In this document: positions 1 through 8,013 of the stretch, one piece after another
Layout: each line of letters begins with the position of its first letter
Position numbering within the stretch: position 1 is the stretch's first letter
Source of the DNA: Shewanella sp. GD04112
GTDB taxonomy: Bacteria; Pseudomonadota; Gammaproteobacteria; Enterobacterales; Shewanellaceae
NCBI RefSeq assembly: GCF_029835735.1
Contig: NZ_JAOEAL010000001.1
Coordinates: forward strand, 4,030,001-4,094,000
DNA length: 64,000 nucleotides
Reading direction: 5' to 3'
Notes under the pieces: generated by a model
Told to the model about the DNA's origin: nothing
What the model saw: only the letters and a program-made list of their open reading frames with translations
The model's database searches: none
Program-made: the position numbers and the translations under genes

Positions 1-144
1 GATATCCCCAGCGGTTACACCTTAGTGCTACCGAACACTTATCAAGACACTATGCCCATCACTGTGACTTGGCAGGACGGCCGCATTGAGGACAATAACA
101 GTGTGAGCCTCAACGCCAGCTTTCCGCACTTATGTCAGGTGTAG
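1..144 (+). CDS. pilV: Type IV pilus modification protein PilV, C-terminal fragment
   Basis: An open frame enters from the left edge and stops at TAG 142-144, giving 47 residues. It includes the stretch ITVTWQDGR, which resembles the C-terminal end of PilV-type minor pilins (xVTWxD/E). Its N-terminal prepilin leader lies outside the window. It runs directly into a PilW-like gene and then a PilX-like gene, the usual pilV-pilW-pilX order of minor pilin operons. The call rests on this order and the short tail, so the family is likely but not proven. Confidence 0.7.
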   Translation, partial: DIPSGYTLVLPNTYQDTMPITVTWQDGRIEDNNSVSLNASFPHLCQV

Positions 145-146
145 CT

Positions 147-689
147 ATGTCCTTAAGCGCGAAAAAACAGCAAGCGGGATTTAGCTTATCAGAGCTGATG
201 ATCGCTATGGTGCTTGGGCTGATTATTATGCTGGCCGTGGTCAACTTTTTCGCCCCGCTCAAGGCCACTGTTGAAGAAAGTAAACGCCTCGAAAACGCTG
301 CCGATGCGCTGAGATACGCCACCCTCAGCCTTAGCAAGAGCGTCAAACGTGCATCAAATATCGTATCCCTCAGCGCGAATGAGTTAGTGCTCGCAGTTGC
401 AGCATCCCCAGCCCAGCCGAGTTTAACTTGCCTAGGAACCAGCAAAACCAGCGATTACAACGAAACCTACCGTTTTGACGCCCCCAATCTGAGCTGCGAC
501 GACGGCGATGGCGCTCAGGTGTTACTCACAGGGCTAGAATCGACCCGTTTTGCACTTAATGGCGAACTGGTGACTGTAGTACTCAAGCCCGAAAAACTCC
601 CCGCGCAATATGGCCAAGGGATCCAGCTCGATATCGCCCTGCGTAAATCCCTATGGCAACAAGCCCTCAACAGCCAACAGAACCCATAA
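147..689 (+). CDS. pilW: PilW-like minor pilin
   Basis: This is a type IV pilus minor pilin (PilW family), a membrane-anchored component that helps start or prime pilus assembly. The N-terminus has a prepilin leader cut after glycine: AG followed by FSLSELMIAMVLG, with the conserved Glu at position 5 of the mature protein, then a hydrophobic helix. I start at ATG 147, which has an AGGTG Shine-Dalgarno 5-7 bases upstream. An in-frame ATG at 132 overlaps the preceding gene and would lengthen the leader. About 180 residues is short for PilW, and the C-terminal body is divergent. It is followed after 15 bp by the pilX-like gene, so they are likely co-transcribed. Confidence 0.82.
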   Translation: MSLSAKKQQAGFSLSELMIAMVLGLIIMLAVVNFFAPLKATVEESKRLENAADALRYATLSLSKSVKRASNIVSLSANELVLAVAASPAQPSLTCLGTSKTSDYNETYRFDAPNLSCDDGDGAQVLLTGLESTRFALNGELVTVVLKPEKLPAQYGQGIQLDIALRKSLWQQALNSQQNP

Positions 690-704
690 AGCAAGGAAGC
701 CATA

Positions 705-2330
705 ATGGACAATCTAAGACCAGCTCTAGGCAATAAGGAACATGGCGCGGTACTGCTTATCGTCTTAGTCTTCAGTCTGTTAGCGAGTTTGCTGGTGGTC
801 ACGTCCCTCAGGGATAACCTAGTACAAGAGCGACTGAGTGGTAACTTTCACAAGCAGGTCAATGCGCAGCTACTCGCCGAACAGGGAATGCACGAGAGTT
901 ACAACCAACTCAAGACTCAGCTGCAGCGTGCGCCCAATCAAGGCCTGCAAACCCTTTATGAGCAACTCCCCGCCGAAGCCGATGGCAGCCTCGAAGGCAG
1001 CAGTTATGCCCTCGAAAACGGTCAAATCGCCGGGGCCGATCTTAGCCTCGACAGTCGTGGCAATCATTTAGAGGGTGAGGCCAAACTCAACGCCCAGTTC
1101 ACACTGCAGGGCAGTCACGGAAATACGATTTTCAATGATGCGATTGTGTCCTGCGAAAGCTTAAACCTTACCGGTAGCAGTAGCATCGATGGCTACGATT
1201 CCCGCAAAGGCGCCTATGGCGATAGCATCAGTAATGGCCAAGGAGGCAGTGAGCTTAATCAGCATGGCAAAGGCAATGTCACGACCATTGAGCCCAATGC
1301 CAATATTACGCTCACGGGCAACGCGCCAATTTACGGCGATGTCAGCGCCACGGGCAGCGTCACCCTCACCGGTTCGTCGGATATCCACGGCAGCATTCAA
1401 GCCAATAATGATGTCACCCTGGGCACTGGGACCATAGGCGGGAATGTCGCGGCGGGCAATAACTTTAACTTGGCCAACAGCGGCACGGTGGAAGGTTCGG
1501 TCAAAGCCAATAATAATGCCGCCACGGCGCCCAAAGCCCAGGTAAATGGCACATTGCAATATGGTGGCGACGGCAACTTTCATCAAGACAGCCAAATTGG
1601 CAACCTAGTCAACGCGCGCCCTAATGTGCCACCCGTGCCGACAAAATCCTGCGACCCATTGGATATTGGCGCTGTGATGGGCGGCTTTAAGATGCCAAAT
1701 AACGGCGCGCGCAGGATTGATTCAAACGCCAATGTCACTATCACGCCATCGGGGTCGAGTAAGACCGAACTCGGCTGGAAAGGTGATTATTTCCCGAGCC
1801 TTACCCCCACGTCAGAAAACATCTTCGGTAGTGACACCCCAGTATTTAACCTCGACAGCTTAGTCATGAGTGCCGATGGGGTGCTCAATATCAGTGGCGG
1901 CGATGTCACCCTGATAGTCAATGGTGACTTTAAGATGAGTGGTTCGAATCAGCTAAATATTGCCCCGGGCTCTAGCCTTACACTGTTTGTGGGCGGTGAA
2001 GTCGCCTTTACGGCGGGGACAAACAACGGTAACAACATTAAGGGACAAACCCTGACCGATAGCAACAAGCCGCCACTGTCTATTTTTTCTGGCTCGGATA
2101 AGGATGTCACCGTCAGCGGTAATGTGCCAATTTATGCCGCGCTCTACGCCCCCAAATCTAAGGTTAATCTCCCCGGCGGCCCAGAGATTTTCGGCTCGGT
2201 GAGGGGCAAATCCATCACAGCGACCGGAAATGGAAAAATCCATTATGACAATGCCTTAGGCGCTGCCGACTTAGGCGAAGGTAATGCTAATCCCGCAGTC
2301 ATCCTGCTCAAGCAATGGCAATATTTATAG
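705..2330 (+). CDS. pilX: PilX-like pilus assembly protein with long beta-rich passenger
   Basis: The first ~60 residues match the PilX N-terminal type: a hydrophobic helix (GAVLLIVLVFSLLASLLVV), then QERLSGNF and an alanine-rich amphipathic helix. Unlike a compact PilX of about 200 residues, this protein has 541. Residues ~150-290 are rich in Gly, Asn, Thr and Ser, with repeating units such as GDVSATGSVTLTG, GSIQANNDVTLG and GSVKANN that suggest a right-handed beta-helix like bactofilins or adhesins. A second similar section follows at ~340-520. An AAGGAAG ribosome site precedes ATG 705. It is the last gene of the minor pilin run and is probably a pilus-tip or surface protein. That role is inferred. 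Confidence 0.75.
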   Translation: MDNLRPALGNKEHGAVLLIVLVFSLLASLLVVTSLRDNLVQERLSGNFHKQVNAQLLAEQGMHESYNQLKTQLQRAPNQGLQTLYEQLPAEADGSLEGSSYALENGQIAGADLSLDSRGNHLEGEAKLNAQFTLQGSHGNTIFNDAIVSCESLNLTGSSSIDGYDSRKGAYGDSISNGQGGSELNQHGKGNVTTIEPNANITLTGNAPIYGDVSATGSVTLTGSSDIHGSIQANNDVTLGTGTIGGNVAAGNNFNLANSGTVEGSVKANNNAATAPKAQVNGTLQYGGDGNFHQDSQIGNLVNARPNVPPVPTKSCDPLDIGAVMGGFKMPNNGARRIDSNANVTITPSGSSKTELGWKGDYFPSLTPTSENIFGSDTPVFNLDSLVMSADGVLNISGGDVTLIVNGDFKMSGSNQLNIAPGSSLTLFVGGEVAFTAGTNNGNNIKGQTLTDSNKPPLSIFSGSDKDVTVSGNVPIYAALYAPKSKVNLPGGPEIFGSVRGKSITATGNGKIHYDNALGAADLGEGNANPAVILLKQWQYL

Positions 2331-2426
2331 AGCCAATGCTCACGCTTAACTTACTCGCTGGCTCCCTCTCCAAAGGGATAGGGATTGTGTAAATTTCAAA
2401 CTGAGAGTTAGATCACGCGCAAAACT

Positions 2427-2440
2427 TTGATCCCGATCGA
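2427..2440 (+). promoter_or_regulatory. FNR/EtrA-type binding site upstream of nap operon
   Basis: TTGAT-CCCG-ATCGA matches the FNR consensus TTGAT-N4-ATCAA at 9 of 10 defined bases. It lies about 138 bp before the napD start. Shewanella has an FNR homologue (EtrA), which fits anaerobic control of nitrate respiration. Binding is inferred from sequence. Confidence 0.6.
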
Positions 2441-2453
2441 CTATCCCCGCCAA

Positions 2454-2469
2454 TACCTCTTGCGAGGTA
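2454..2469 (+). promoter_or_regulatory. NarP-type 7-2-7 inverted repeat upstream of nap operon
   Basis: TACCTCT-TG-CGAGGTA is an inverted pair of NarL/NarP heptamers (consensus TACYYMT) with the 2-bp spacing preferred by NarP. The left heptamer matches 7 of 7 and the right 6 of 7. Its centre lies 28 bp downstream of the FNR-like site centre. E. coli napF also has an upstream Fnr site and a promoter-proximal NarP site, with somewhat shorter spacing. Confidence 0.6.
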
Positions 2470-2571
2470 TACCCACATTTTTTATCAGGTCTAGACTCAC
2501 AGTTATCCACATTGAGTTGTCGCGATGTTTATCGAAAACAACTGAATGAATCTCAAGATAAAGGTACCGCT

Positions 2572-2841
2572 ATGAGTCAGGAATACCATGTCACCAGTCT
2601 TGTGGTACATGCCGCCCCTTATGCCTTACAACAGGTTGAGGCCGATATTGCCGCATTAAAGGGCTGCGATATCCACGCCATTTCCCCCGAGGGCAAGTTC
2701 GTTATTACCCTCGAAGGCAATAGCCAAAAAGCCATTCTCGACAATGTTGAAGCCATCAATGCCCTGTCCGGCGTGTTATCCGCCAGTTTGATTTACCACC
2801 AAGTAGAACCCTTAGAACAAGAGAGTGAGGAAACACTATGA
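2572..2841 (+). CDS. napD: NapD, Tat-signal-binding chaperone for NapA
   Basis: This is a cytoplasmic chaperone of 89 residues that binds the twin-arginine signal of NapA and holds back export until the cofactor is inserted. I start at ATG 2572 (MSQEYHVTSLVVHA), with an AAAGGT ribosome site upstream. A longer frame reaching back to 2512 has a poor context and N-terminal residues not expected for NapD. The ferredoxin-like pattern (TSLVVHA, then DIHAISPEGKFVITLEG) is typical. It overlaps napA by 4 bp (ATGA), which implies translational coupling. It is the first gene of napDAGHB. Confidence 0.93.
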   Translation: MSQEYHVTSLVVHAAPYALQQVEADIAALKGCDIHAISPEGKFVITLEGNSQKAILDNVEAINALSGVLSASLIYHQVEPLEQESEETL

Positions 2842-5318
2842 GCATTAGCCGCCGCGAGTTTCTCAAGGCTAACGCAGCGGTTGCCGCTGCCACGGCCGTT
2901 GGCGTCACGCTTCCCGTGAAAATGGTCGAAGCCGCCGAGTCAGATAGCATTAAGTGGGATAAAGCCCCCTGCCGTTTTTGCGGTGTGGGTTGTAGCGTAT
3001 TAGTCGGAACCAAAGCGGGTAAAGTCGTCGCCACTAAGGGCGATCCTGAAAGCCCAGTAAACCGTGGTTTGAACTGTATTAAGGGCTACTTCCTGTCGAA
3101 AATCATGTACGGCAAGGACAGATTAACCACGCCATTACTACGCATGAAAGACGGCAAATACCACAAAGAAGGCGAGTTTACCCCAGTAAGCTGGGATGTC
3201 GCCTTCGATACTATGGCCGCTAAGTGGAAACACAGCATCGCCACTAAGGGCCCTACCTCTGTCGGTATGTTCGGCTCGGGCCAATGGACCATCTGGGAAG
3301 GTTATGCCGCCTCTAAATTACATAAGGCCGGATTCTTAACCAATAATATCGACCCTAACGCCCGCCACTGTATGGCATCGGCCGTAGGTGGCTTTATGCG
3401 TACCTTCGGTATCGACGAGCCGATGGGCTGTTACGATGACTTAGAAGCTGCCGACCAATTTGTGCTCTGGGGCGCCAACATGGCCGAGATGCACCCGATC
3501 CTCTGGGCTCGCTTATCCGACCGCCGTTTAAGTCACAAAGACTGCCGCGTACACGTGCTATCCACCTTCGAGAACCGCAGCTTCGACTTAGCGGACAACC
3601 CTATGGTGTTCCGTCCACAGTCAGACTTAGTGATCCTCAACTTTATCGCTAACTACATCATTCAACACAAAGCCGTGAATACCGACTTTGTGACTAAACA
3701 TACTAAGTTTGCCCTCGGTGTAGATGATATCGGTTATGGTCTGCGTCCAGATCATCCGTTAGAGAAGAAAGCCAAAAACCCAGGCAATGGTAAGTCTAGC
3801 CCTATCAGCTTCGAAGAATACGCTAAGTTCGTCAGCACTTACACGCTGGAATATGCGGCGAAAATGAGTGGTGTAGAGCCTGAAAAATTAGAAACCTTAG
3901 CTAAGGCCTATGCCGATCCTAAGGTCAAAGTCATGAGTCTGTGGACCATGGGGATCAACCAACACGTTCGTGGCGTGTGGGCAAACAACATGCTCTACAA
4001 CATCCACTTACTCACTGGTAAAATCGCCACTCCAGGCAACAGCCCATTCTCATTAACGGGTCAACCTTCGGCCTGTGGTACTGCCCGTGAAGTCGGTACC
4101 TTCGCCCACCGCTTACCTGCGGATATGGAAGTGGCCAACGATAAACACCGCGCCATCACAGAAAAAGTATGGCAGGTACCTGAAGGCACCATTCCGCCAA
4201 AACCTGGCTTCCATGCCGTGCTGCAAAGCCGTATGCTCAAAGACGGCAAGCTCAACTGCTATTGGACCATGTGTACCAACAATATGCAGGCGGGCCCGAA
4301 TATCAACGATGAAATTTACCCCGGTTTCCGTAACCCAGAAAACTTTATCGTGGTATCCGATCCATACCCAACCGTCACCGCCATGGCTGCCGACCTTATT
4401 CTGCCCACGGCCATGTGGGTAGAGAAAGAAGGTGCCTACGGTAACGCCGAGCGCCGTACCCATATGTGGCATCAACAGGTCAAAGCGCCTGAAGGGGCTA
4501 AGTCGGATCTATGGCAATTAGTCGAGTTCTCAAAACGCTTCAAAGTGTCTGAAGTATGGCCTGCTGAGCTTATCGCTAAACAACCAGAATATGCTGACAA
4601 AACGCTTTATGAAGTGCTGTTTGCCAACGGTGTCATCAACAAGTTCCCAACCACAGATTGTAAGGGCGACTTAAACGATGAAAGCGCGCACTTTGGTTTC
4701 TATCTACAAAAAGGCATTTTCGAAGAATACGCCGCCTTCGGTCGCGGCCATGGCCATGACTTAGCCGATTTTGACCGTTATCACGAAACCCGCGGCCTAC
4801 GCTGGCCAGTGGTCGAAGGTAAAGAAACCCTGCGCCGCTTCGTTGAAGGTAGCGATCCTTATGTGAAGGCAGGTGAAGGCTACAAGTTCTACGGTAAACC
4901 CGATGGCAAAGCGGTGATTTTCGCCCTGCCCTACGAGCCTGCGGCAGAAGAGCCAAATGAAGAATACGATCTGTGGATGTCTACCGGCCGTGTACTCGAA
5001 CACTGGCATACAGGTTCGATGACCGCCCGTGTACCTGAGCTGTACCGCGCTTACCCCGATGCACAAATCTTTATGCATCCTGAAGACGCTAAGGCCCGAG
5101 GTCTGCAACGTGGTGATGAAGTGCTAGTTGCTTCTCCCCGTGGTGAGGTCAAAACCCGTGTCGAAACCAAAGGCCGTAACAAACCGCCACGCGGCGTGGT
5201 GTTTATGCCCTTCTTCGATGCGCGTCAGTTAGTTAACAAGTTGATTCTGGATGCGACCGATCCACTGTCAAAAGAAACTGACTTTAAGAAGTGTCCCGTA
5301 AAAGTGATGAAGGCCTAA
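2838..5318 (+). CDS. napA: Periplasmic nitrate reductase catalytic subunit NapA
   Basis: This is the molybdenum bis-MGD nitrate reductase that reduces nitrate to nitrite in the periplasm. The 826-residue length is normal. The N-terminus carries a twin-arginine signal (SRREFLK, then an alanine-rich stretch ending near AESD). [4Fe-4S] ligands are C45, C48, C52 (CRFCGVGC) and C80. The likely Mo-coordinating cysteine is C178 in ARHCMAS. The C-terminal molybdopterin-dinucleotide-binding region includes the STGRVLEHWHTG segment. The gene follows napD with overlap and precedes napG by about 50 bp. There is no napC here; in Shewanella the membrane quinol dehydrogenase CymA is known to feed NapAB, so CymA encoded elsewhere is the probable partner. 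Confidence 0.97.
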   Translation: MSISRREFLKANAAVAAATAVGVTLPVKMVEAAESDSIKWDKAPCRFCGVGCSVLVGTKAGKVVATKGDPESPVNRGLNCIKGYFLSKIMYGKDRLTTPLLRMKDGKYHKEGEFTPVSWDVAFDTMAAKWKHSIATKGPTSVGMFGSGQWTIWEGYAASKLHKAGFLTNNIDPNARHCMASAVGGFMRTFGIDEPMGCYDDLEAADQFVLWGANMAEMHPILWARLSDRRLSHKDCRVHVLSTFENRSFDLADNPMVFRPQSDLVILNFIANYIIQHKAVNTDFVTKHTKFALGVDDIGYGLRPDHPLEKKAKNPGNGKSSPISFEEYAKFVSTYTLEYAAKMSGVEPEKLETLAKAYADPKVKVMSLWTMGINQHVRGVWANNMLYNIHLLTGKIATPGNSPFSLTGQPSACGTAREVGTFAHRLPADMEVANDKHRAITEKVWQVPEGTIPPKPGFHAVLQSRMLKDGKLNCYWTMCTNNMQAGPNINDEIYPGFRNPENFIVVSDPYPTVTAMAADLILPTAMWVEKEGAYGNAERRTHMWHQQVKAPEGAKSDLWQLVEFSKRFKVSEVWPAELIAKQPEYADKTLYEVLFANGVINKFPTTDCKGDLNDESAHFGFYLQKGIFEEYAAFGRGHGHDLADFDRYHETRGLRWPVVEGKETLRRFVEGSDPYVKAGEGYKFYGKPDGKAVIFALPYEPAAEEPNEEYDLWMSTGRVLEHWHTGSMTARVPELYRAYPDAQIFMHPEDAKARGLQRGDEVLVASPRGEVKTRVETKGRNKPPRGVVFMPFFDARQLVNKLILDATDPLSKETDFKKCPVKVMKA

Positions 5319-5370
5319 GCCCTCATTTGATAGCGATAAGCGTATTTGAAAGCGATTAAGGAGTGCTAAG

Positions 5371-6105
5371 GTGAGTCAGCAAGTGAAGAGTCCATTCACA
5401 GTCAAGCAAGTCAACCGTCGCCAGTTTTTGGCCACGACGGCTAAGGCTGGCTGCGTGATGGGGCTCGTGGGATTAGGCTTGACGGCCACGGCAAAAAGCC
5501 AAGGCCAACTCGCCCCCCAAGCTTGCAGACCGCCGGGAGCCCTTGAAGAAAGTGATTTTCTCTCCGCCTGTGTGCGTTGCGGTTTGTGTGTCGAGGCTTG
5601 CCCCTACGACACCCTATCACTGGCACGCTGGTTTGATGGCGCCGCCACTGGCACGCCATTCTTTACCGCAAGACGCATTCCCTGCGAAATGTGTGAGGAC
5701 ATTCCCTGCATCAAAGCCTGCCCATCGGGCGCGCTTGATCCTCAACTTGAGCAAATTAGCGATGCTAAGATGGGGGTTGCGGTACTGATAGATGAGAAAA
5801 ATTGCCTGAACTTTAAGGGATTACGTTGTGACGTCTGTTATCGGGTTTGTCCGTTAATCGACAACGCCATCACCTTAGAACGCCAACGCAATCAACATAG
5901 CGATCACCACGCCATGTTTTTACCCACAGTCAACAGCGATTCCTGCACGGGTTGCGGTAAATGCGAGCATGCCTGTGTGCTCGACACGGCCGCGATTAAG
6001 GTGTTACCGACCGCTCTGGCGCTCGGTAAAGCGGCGGCGCATGACACTTATATCAACACCGAGGAAACCACCTTAGAGATGTTGAATAAGGGGCTGACGT
6101 TATGA
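5371..6105 (+). CDS. napG: Ferredoxin-type protein NapG
   Basis: This is a periplasmic iron-sulfur protein of 244 residues that, with NapH, forms a quinol-oxidising electron route to the nitrate reductase. A Tat signal (NRRQFLATTAKAG) is followed by a hydrophobic helix. Four [4Fe-4S] cysteine sets are visible: CVRCGLCVEACP, CEMCEDIPCIKACP, the pair C..CDVCYRVCP, and CTGCGKCEHAC. The start is GTG 5371, supported by TAAGGAG at 5358-5364. The stop overlaps the napH start by 4 bp, so the two are probably translationally coupled. Confidence 0.95.
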   Translation: MSQQVKSPFTVKQVNRRQFLATTAKAGCVMGLVGLGLTATAKSQGQLAPQACRPPGALEESDFLSACVRCGLCVEACPYDTLSLARWFDGAATGTPFFTARRIPCEMCEDIPCIKACPSGALDPQLEQISDAKMGVAVLIDEKNCLNFKGLRCDVCYRVCPLIDNAITLERQRNQHSDHHAMFLPTVNSDSCTGCGKCEHACVLDTAAIKVLPTALALGKAAAHDTYINTEETTLEMLNKGLTL

Positions 6106-7091
6106 GTAACAAGTCTATGAATAACCAGACGGTGAACTCAAAAGCTAAGGCTCACATGCAAGGCGAACATGCCGCAGCCATTGCTGAACTCGGATGGTTT
6201 GGCGCACACAAATATTTGCTGCTACGCCGCGCAGTGCAATTAGGCTTATTAGGCCTATTTGCACTGGGGCCACTTCTGGGAGTTTGGCTATTTAAGGGAA
6301 ATTTATCGGCCAGTTTACTGCTCGATACCATTCCCTTTGCCGATCCACTGGTGAGCTTACAAATGCTGGCAAGCGGGCATATTCCCGAGCTTAGTCTATT
6401 GATAGGCGCAGCTTTGGTCATACTGTTTTATGCCCTCGCCGGTGGCCGGGTGTTTTGCAGTTGGGTGTGTCCAGTCAATCTGGTTACCGATGCCGCAAGC
6501 TGGCTCAGACGTAAATTGAATCTTCCTCGCACCAGCGAGTTACCGCGCAATTTACGTTATTACCTGCTGGCACTCGTGCTGTTATTGCCACTGCTCACGG
6601 GCAACTTGATTTGGGAATGGGTTAACCCAGTCCCCTTAGTCTATCGCGCCGTGTTATTTGGCAGTCTCAGTGGTTTATGGATCTTAGCGGCGATATTTCT
6701 GCTGGATCTGTTTATCGCCGAGCGCGCTTGGTGTGGTCACCTGTGTCCAACAGGCGCCCTGTTTGGCTTAATCGGCAAATGGAGCCCCATCAAAATCGTC
6801 GCCAGCAAAGCCAGTGCCTGTGATAACTGCATGGACTGTTTTAGCGTTTGCCCAGAGCGCCAGGTATTAAAGCCGGCGTTAAAAGGACAAAACCCGGTGA
6901 TCACTAGCCCAGACTGCACCCAATGCGGCCGCTGTATCGATGTCTGCGCACAACGCGTATTTCGCTATCAAACACGCTTTACGGCCACTCAGGCTCAACT
7001 TAGTCCAGGCGATTCGACCGATTGTCAGTCGCCATCAACCACTTCACCAATTCGTCAACACATTGCCCCCAAGGCGGAGAATGACCAATGA
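6102..7091 (+). CDS. napH: Membrane quinol dehydrogenase NapH
   Basis: This is an inner-membrane ferredoxin-type protein that passes quinol electrons to NapG. It has about four hydrophobic helices. Two cysteine motifs of the CX3CP type (CSWVCP and CGHLCP) lie next to membrane segments. Near the C-terminus are two [4Fe-4S] ferredoxin sets, CDNCMDCFSVCP and CTQCGRCIDVC. At 329 residues it is slightly long because of an extra N-terminal stretch and a polar tail of about 40 residues. It overlaps napG upstream and napB downstream by 4 bp each. Confidence 0.95.
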   Translation: MSNKSMNNQTVNSKAKAHMQGEHAAAIAELGWFGAHKYLLLRRAVQLGLLGLFALGPLLGVWLFKGNLSASLLLDTIPFADPLVSLQMLASGHIPELSLLIGAALVILFYALAGGRVFCSWVCPVNLVTDAASWLRRKLNLPRTSELPRNLRYYLLALVLLLPLLTGNLIWEWVNPVPLVYRAVLFGSLSGLWILAAIFLLDLFIAERAWCGHLCPTGALFGLIGKWSPIKIVASKASACDNCMDCFSVCPERQVLKPALKGQNPVITSPDCTQCGRCIDVCAQRVFRYQTRFTATQAQLSPGDSTDCQSPSTTSPIRQHIAPKAENDQ

Positions 7092-7519
7092 AAAAAATAC
7101 TCACCTTAGCTGCGATTGTATTAGCCATCGGCGGCTGCTCAGGCCAACAAGCAGACACGCAAGCCACACCCGTAAACATTAAATCCCTCGCCGGCGATAG
7201 CGCGGTAACGGATATTCGCCCCGCCGATGCCATGCCCGTCTACCCAAGTCGGGGCAAGGCGTTAGAGCGCAGCTTTACCGATCAACCGCCACTCATTCCC
7301 CATAAGGATGATTACAAAATCACTATGGATAAGAATGGCTGTTTAACCTGCCACAGCTGGGATAAAGCCCCACGGATGAAGGCTACGCCAGTGGCAAAAT
7401 CCCACGTTATCGACGATAGGGGCACGCTCAATGGCCATAACTATTTCTGCACCCAGTGCCATGTTGCACAGGCAGAAAACAAAGCGCCTTTAGTCGAGAA
7501 CAAGTTCTCAAATCAATAA
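7088..7519 (+). CDS. napB: Diheme cytochrome c NapB, probable lipoprotein
   Basis: This is the small electron-transfer subunit of NapAB. Two heme-c sites are present, CLTCH at residues 85-89 and CTQCH at 121-125. H72 and H106 are likely distal ligands. The signal region has a basic start (MKK), a short hydrophobic core and LAIGGC with C17 in a lipobox-like position, which suggests a lipid-anchored NapB rather than the usual soluble one. The last gene of napDAGHB is followed within about 25 bp by a strong terminator. The function is secure; lipidation is inferred. Confidence 0.95.
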   Translation: MKKILTLAAIVLAIGGCSGQQADTQATPVNIKSLAGDSAVTDIRPADAMPVYPSRGKALERSFTDQPPLIPHKDDYKITMDKNGCLTCHSWDKAPRMKATPVAKSHVIDDRGTLNGHNYFCTQCHVAQAENKAPLVENKFSNQ

Positions 7520-7541
7520 CACAGCACTTCCCTGCCCACAA

Positions 7542-7568
7542 AAGCCACTGCTAAGCCAGTGGCTTTTT
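7542..7568 (+). terminator. Rho-independent terminator after napB
   Basis: A 9-bp stem AAGCCACTG / CAGTGGCTT closes a 6-base loop and is followed by a T-rich run. It lies just after the napB stop and ends the nap operon. Confidence 0.85.
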
Positions 7569-7751
7569 ATTTTCAGCAATAACACCTCAAAGCTTTGCCC
7601 GCTAAGTGTTTAAAGCATAGTGTTAAGAGCGCAGCTAATACTGAAGAGTTAGACGCAGAAAGTGAAATGCAAGGACTAAACAACCGTGCAATAAGATAGG
7701 AGTGAAGAAAGAAAACTGGCGGTAATAGGATACAAACAAGAAACGACCTAA

Positions 7752-7778
7752 AAGTAAAAACCCAGCCTAGGCTGGGTT
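7752..7778 (-). terminator. Terminator of the 50-codon minus-strand ORF
   Basis: The perfect stem AACCCAGCC / GGCTGGGTT (7759-7778) with a 2-base centre is followed on the minus strand by a run of T (plus-strand A run at 7756-7760). The stop codon of the small ORF lies inside the hairpin. Confidence 0.8.
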
Positions 7779-7919
7779 TACTTGTTGTTTTGCTTTATGC
7801 AAATCACCCGCTGGAGCCGTTAATCTAGTTTGCACCGCTTTAGCTGTTTGCACATTCTTTGCTTCAGGCATCGCCGCCTGCCACAAAGCACCTACCCATA
7901 AACTCGATGTGGATTTCAT
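7767..7919 (-). CDS. Small protein of 50 residues, unknown function
   Basis: The minus-strand frame starts at ATG 7919 and stops at TAG 7767-7769. Three things support a real gene: an AGGGGA Shine-Dalgarno about 8 bases upstream, a strong terminator overlapping the stop, and a free-standing position between a plus-strand operon and a divergent LysR gene. The product begins MKSTSSLWVGALWQAAMPEA, then has Ala, Lys, Gln and Thr-rich residues. There is one weak hydrophobic stretch at residues 7-17, not a clear signal or membrane helix. No family is recognised. Divergence from the LysR gene suggests that regulator may control it. Confidence 0.55.
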   Translation of the reverse strand: MKSTSSLWVGALWQAAMPEAKNVQTAKAVQTRLTAPAGDLHKAKQQVNPA

Positions 7920-8013
7920 TGGTAATTCCCCTTTTCTGTTAACGAGCTCAAAGTAATACTTAGGCCATCATCAGTAAAATGAATTAACGCCATACAATGG
8001 ATTCCATTTAAGC

